Assembly: GCA_964342525.1 (NCBI GenBank) | Contig: CAYFGQ010000049.1 | Location: forward strand, 1-25,901 | DNA length: 25,901 bases | Source of the DNA: G963676205 sp964342525 | Lineage (GTDB): Bacteria; Campylobacterota; Campylobacteria; Campylobacterales; Arcobacteraceae | Direction: 5' to 3' | Shown: piece after piece, positions 22,611-25,901 of the stretch | How the letters are laid out: every line of letters begins with the position of its first letter | How positions within the stretch are numbered: position 1 is the stretch's first letter | Translations under genes and position numbers: made by a program | The notes under the pieces: generated by a model | Databases searched by the model: none | What the model was told of the DNA's origin: nothing | The model's input: only the letters and a program-made list of their open reading frames with translations

Positions 22611-24581
22611 ATGGAAGATATAAGAGATATACTAGCTAAATGTAAAGATTTAAATCTACTTTATATTGAAGATAATGAAATCTCTAGAAAATCAGCTACG
22701 GCTATGTTTAATGAGTTTTTTAAAAATGTATATCTTGCAGTTGATGGCTTAGATGGCCTTGAAAAATTCAAACAAAATGATATCGATCTAATTGTCACTG
22801 ATTTAAATATGCCAAATATGTCTGGCTTTGAGATGATTAAACAGATCAAAAAAATAGATAAAGATATCTCCATATTAATTCTTACAGCCCATAGTGAACA
22901 CAACTATCTACTTGAAAGTATAAAACTAAATGTGGATGGTTATATAATAAAACCCCTTGAGGTTTATGGTTTTATTGATACTTTAGATAGGGTTGTATCA
23001 AATATATTATTAAAAAGAATGAATCAAACAAACTTAAACTTTCTAAATCAATACCAAGAGATTACAGATCGAAGCTCCATAGTATCAAAAACAGATCCAA
23101 AAGGAATCATCACATATGTAAATAAAAACTTTTGTAATATGTCTGGATATACAAAAGATGAACTTTTAGGTAAAAATCATAATATTGTAAGACATCCTGA
23201 TAATCCCCCAAAACTTTTTGAAGAGTTATGGAATACAATAAAAGATAAAAAAGAAACATGGGAAGGGGTGATTAAAAATATCAATAAAGAAGGAAAATCT
23301 TACTATGTAAAATCAACCATAAGACCTATTTTAGATAACCATGGAGAGATTGTAGAGTATATAGCCCTTAGAACTGATATCTCTGACATAATGAATCATA
23401 AAAGACAATTAAGCGATCTTGTAGAGACTTTTTCAAACCCTATTATAGTATTTATCCAAATAGAAGATTTTTCTGATATAGAGAACTTCTTTGGACATAA
23501 ACTTAGTGAGCAATTGCAAGAAGAGTTTTCAAAACACCTTTTTAAATTTATACCTAAAGAATATGATTTTTCTAAAATATTTATCTTAGATAAGGGGAAA
23601 TTTGCCCTAGCAAAAGAGTTACCTGAATGTGAAGTAAAAAGTTCAGATATTATAGAGAGGATCAAAACATATCAAGATGATATCCATGATAAGAAAATAA
23701 AGATATTTGGTCTTGATTATAATATCTCAACCTCTATGAGCTTAGCGTATGGAGAAAATGCCTTAGAAAATGCAAGTCATGGACAAAAACTTCTAGAGCA
23801 AAATAAAGGTAACTTTCTCATTGCAAATCAACTTGCAAAAAAAGAGTATGATAAAGCAAGTAAAAATATAGAGATACTGCAAATAATCAAAAATGCTTTA
23901 AATAATCAAAAGATTATCTCCTACTTTCAACCTTTAGTAGATAATCAAACAAAAGAGATAAAGAAATATGAGTCTTTAGTAAGGCTTGAAAATGAAAAGG
24001 GTGAAATACTTACACCTTTTTCATTTTTAGATATAGCAAAAAAAGGTAAATACTATACCCATATCACCTCTGTTATTTTAGATAACTCCTTTGAAGCACT
24101 AAAAAAAACAAATAAAGAGATATCTATAAATATCTCAGCTCTTGATATAGAAAATCAAACAATAAGAGAAAAAATATACTCTTTACTTGAAGAAAATAAA
24201 GATAAAGCTTCAAAAATTATATTTGAACTTCTTGAAGATGAAGATGTAAAGGATTTTAATATCATTAAAGCCTTTGTAAGGGATGTAAAAAGAATGGGAG
24301 TAAGAATAGCTATAGATGACTTTGGAACAGGCTATTCTAACTTTGAGAGGCTTTTAAACTATCAACCAGATATATTAAAGATAGATGGATCTTTGATCAA
24401 AAATATTCATAAAGATAAATCTGCCCTACTCACAGTAAAAACAATAGTATCCTTAGCAAAAGAATTAAAGATAAAAACAACAGCAGAGTTTGTAGAAAAT
24501 GAAGAGATATTTAAAGTGATAGTAAAATTAGGAGTTGATTATTCCCAAGGTTATTACTTTGGGAAACCTACTCCTCTTTGA
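22611..24581 (+). CDS. Receiver-PAS-degenerate GGDEF-EAL protein, probable c-di-GMP phosphodiesterase
   Basis: The 656-residue protein has four parts. A receiver domain (about 10-130) has Glu20, Asp21, Asp64 and Lys114. An Aer-like PAS domain (about 150-258) includes NMSGYTKDELLGKNHNIVRH. A GGDEF-fold domain (about 275-405) has DKGKF in place of GGDEF, so diguanylate cyclase activity is not expected. An EAL domain (about 420-656) reads ESL for EAL with Glu454 kept, and keeps Asn508 (NISA), Glu539, Asp569-Asp570 (DDFGTGYSN), Lys590, Glu626 and Gln646. All expected catalytic positions are filled, so c-di-GMP hydrolysis is likely. No membrane segment is seen. It is cotranscribed with the OmpR-type regulator upstream and faces the minus-strand gene 29 bp away. 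Confidence 0.88.
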   Translation: MEDIRDILAKCKDLNLLYIEDNEISRKSATAMFNEFFKNVYLAVDGLDGLEKFKQNDIDLIVTDLNMPNMSGFEMIKQIKKIDKDISILILTAHSEHNYLLESIKLNVDGYIIKPLEVYGFIDTLDRVVSNILLKRMNQTNLNFLNQYQEITDRSSIVSKTDPKGIITYVNKNFCNMSGYTKDELLGKNHNIVRHPDNPPKLFEELWNTIKDKKETWEGVIKNINKEGKSYYVKSTIRPILDNHGEIVEYIALRTDISDIMNHKRQLSDLVETFSNPIIVFIQIEDFSDIENFFGHKLSEQLQEEFSKHLFKFIPKEYDFSKIFILDKGKFALAKELPECEVKSSDIIERIKTYQDDIHDKKIKIFGLDYNISTSMSLAYGENALENASHGQKLLEQNKGNFLIANQLAKKEYDKASKNIEILQIIKNALNNQKIISYFQPLVDNQTKEIKKYESLVRLENEKGEILTPFSFLDIAKKGKYYTHITSVILDNSFEALKKTNKEISINISALDIENQTIREKIYSLLEENKDKASKIIFELLEDEDVKDFNIIKAFVRDVKRMGVRIAIDDFGTGYSNFERLLNYQPDILKIDGSLIKNIHKDKSALLTVKTIVSLAKELKIKTTAEFVENEEIFKVIVKLGVDYSQGYYFGKPTPL

Positions 24582-24610
24582 GTGAAAAATCAATATTAAA
24601 TTTTTTATTT

Positions 24611-25669
24611 TTACTTATTATCTTTTTCTTTTTTTTCGACCCATGATTCATTTTTAGAAGTGATAATGGCAGGTATTTCATCTATCATTTTATGATTTAT
24701 TATATTTACCCTTTTTGCATTTGGTATAAACGCCACATCATAAATCTCTTCTAAGGCATCATCATAATAAACTTCTGCTACTATCTCTTTTGTATCCAAA
24801 TTAACTATTACACATCCTGCATATAGTTTTTTCTTTGCTATTGGTAGATCTCCAAAGGTGTGAGACTTTCTAAGTTTACTTACTCCTACAAAAGCGTAAT
24901 TTTCATAAAAACTAAGTCCACGTATAAAACCATCTATCTTTACAATAAGTTCTCTTTTTCCACTAACTCTATCTACTTTTACTAATTCTTCACTTGCAGA
25001 TAAAAGAACATAAAGCTCATTTTTATATATTCTTGGTGAGTGGGGCATAGGAAGATCTTCACAAAGAAATCTTTTCTCTTTTATATCATATAAAGTACCT
25101 GTAGTAAGTTTATTTAATCTCCAACCACCAGGTTCTGTAGTTTGAGCAAAGGCTGTTACATATCTTATTTCATCATTTTCATCAGTACATACACCATTTA
25201 GATGACAAGCATCTCCACTTGCAAACCTATCTATAAAAGGGGGAAACCAAATTGGATCAAAAGAATTTTGTCCATCTACTTTTACTAAACAACTATATGC
25301 TGTATTTACTGCAACTAATCCACTTTTTGAAAAACATATATCATGAGTATCTATATAACTTGTTATATTTGTAGCTGTTGGATAATATAAGGTATCATAT
25401 GTATTAGTTTTTTTAGGATATGTTTTTGCTAGATTTTTTGAATTTTTAAATATTGTAAGATTTGTCCTAAGAGCCATAGCCATAAAATCACCATAAAAGC
25501 CAACCCCCATAGGTCTATCAAAGTCACGTATAAGTTGAGTTATTTTCCCCTCTTTTGTACTTAAAAATATCACCTTACCTGTTTGATAAGTAGTAAGCAT
25601 AATAGTTCCACCTAAAGATTCTAATAATTTTGGAAACTCTGGGCTAAACTTTGCACTAAATGGATTCAA
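24611..25669 (-). CDS. TIGR03032/DUF4915-like protein
   Basis: The 352-residue protein matches what I remember of the TIGR03032 (DUF4915) family: MLTTYQTGKVIFL near the start, FDRPMGVGF, the THDICFS segment, SGDACHLNGVC (about 151-161), TEPGGWRL, and PHSPRIYKNELYVLLSA. These repeats of short beta-rich units suggest a propeller-like fold; biochemical function is not known to me. It has no signal peptide. Start is a TTG with AAGGAT 7 bases upstream; MNPF follows. The gene is on the minus strand behind what looks like the end of an outer-membrane protein gene (25848-25901), 178 bp upstream. Members are sometimes found near genes for large exoproteins, which is from memory and not verified here. 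Confidence 0.72.
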   Translation of the reverse strand: MNPFSAKFSPEFPKLLESLGGTIMLTTYQTGKVIFLSTKEGKITQLIRDFDRPMGVGFYGDFMAMALRTNLTIFKNSKNLAKTYPKKTNTYDTLYYPTATNITSYIDTHDICFSKSGLVAVNTAYSCLVKVDGQNSFDPIWFPPFIDRFASGDACHLNGVCTDENDEIRYVTAFAQTTEPGGWRLNKLTTGTLYDIKEKRFLCEDLPMPHSPRIYKNELYVLLSASEELVKVDRVSGKRELIVKIDGFIRGLSFYENYAFVGVSKLRKSHTFGDLPIAKKKLYAGCVIVNLDTKEIVAEVYYDDALEEIYDVAFIPNAKRVNIINHKMIDEIPAIITSKNESWVEKKEKDNK

Positions 25670-25760
25670 TTTATATCCTTAATATATTTTAAAATTTGTT
25701 GAATATTTTTCTTTAGTATTAACTAAAATTGATTTACCTTACACTAAGTCCTATAAACCA

Positions 25761-25796
25761 TAGAATAAAAACTTTTGTTTTAAAACCTTTATTCTA
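25761..25796. repeat. Inverted repeat between the two right-end minus-strand genes
   Basis: TAGAATAAA (25761-25769) pairs with TTTATTCTA (25788-25796), a perfect 9-bp stem, in the 178-bp gap. It sits about 50 bases past the stop of the right-end gene and has no good U-tract on the minus strand, so it is a weak terminator candidate. Confidence 0.4.
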
Positions 25797-25847
25797 GAGT
25801 CTTTATCAATAATATATTTATTTACAAATATATCCTTCTTCAATATC

Positions 25848-25901
25848 CTAAAACCTATAAGAGATCCCCACCTGAGCAAGCATAGTTTCATAATGCTCAA
25901 T
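25848..25901 (-). CDS. C-terminal end of a likely outer-membrane beta-barrel protein (cut by window)
   Basis: An open minus-strand frame enters from the right edge and stops at TAG (25850-25848). The last 17 residues end in AQVGISYRF. Alternating hydrophobic residues (Val, Ile, Tyr, Phe at -7, -5, -3, -1) with a terminal Phe are the recognised assembly signal of outer-membrane beta-barrels. Only the end is visible, so no family can be named. Confidence 0.5.
   Translation of the reverse strand: MEHYETMLAQVGISYRF

Noticed and set aside
22611..24581. Active diguanylate cyclase in the GGDEF-fold domain
   Set aside because: The signature reads DKGKF, without the residues for GTP and metal binding.

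Overview
The window is AT-rich bacterial chromosome, almost fully coding, and points to a member of the Campylobacterota, most likely the Arcobacter group. The reasons are low GC, TTG/GTG starts in several genes, a 6-aminodeoxyfutalosine deaminase (futalosine route to menaquinone) next to aroQ and sppA as in Campylobacter, a Campylobacter-type MnmA, and sensory proteins typical of this group. No rRNA, tRNA, complete insertion sequence, CRISPR array or prophage was seen. The assignment rests on recalled family resemblance, not on a search.

Left part (1-3.65 kb): a small zinc-ribbon gene faces a minus-strand operon aroQ - aminodeoxyfutalosine deaminase - lipoprotein - sppA. A 306-bp divergent gap holding a long palindromic element leads to a plus-strand, tightly overlapping operon (3.95-7.85 kb): M24 peptidase - periplasmic rhodanese - folK - methyltransferase - mnmA. 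A second, different mnmA follows behind a structured leader, then prs and lepA.

Middle (11.98-12.57 kb): a 597-bp gap without large genes is the most interesting stretch. It holds a second palindromic element, then a promoter, a predicted ~110-nt RNA with three hairpins and a clear terminator, and a 28-codon membrane-peptide ORF. The peptide's ribosome binding site is complementary (13 of 14 nt) to an unpaired linker of the RNA just upstream. This looks like an undescribed type I toxin-antitoxin module or a peptide under RNA control.

Right part (12.57-25.9 kb): a YeiH-type membrane protein, ComF, a DUF4116-like protein, a minus-strand acyl-CoA thioesterase, hisH - YfcH-like - hisA, a type IV pilin-like protein, gmhB, DedA, a B12-binding radical SAM protein and a patatin-like lipase. 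Next come two response regulators (an OmpR-type one and a REC-PAS-degenerate GGDEF-EAL protein) transcribed together with no kinase in view. A minus-strand TIGR03032/DUF4915-like protein follows, and the last 54 bases encode what looks like the C-terminal strand of an outer-membrane beta-barrel.

Besides the RNA/peptide locus, the points worth following are the tandem MnmA paralogues with different cysteine motifs (DxxC versus CxxC), the leader RNA between them whose terminator abuts the second gene's ribosome binding site, and the two related palindromic elements.
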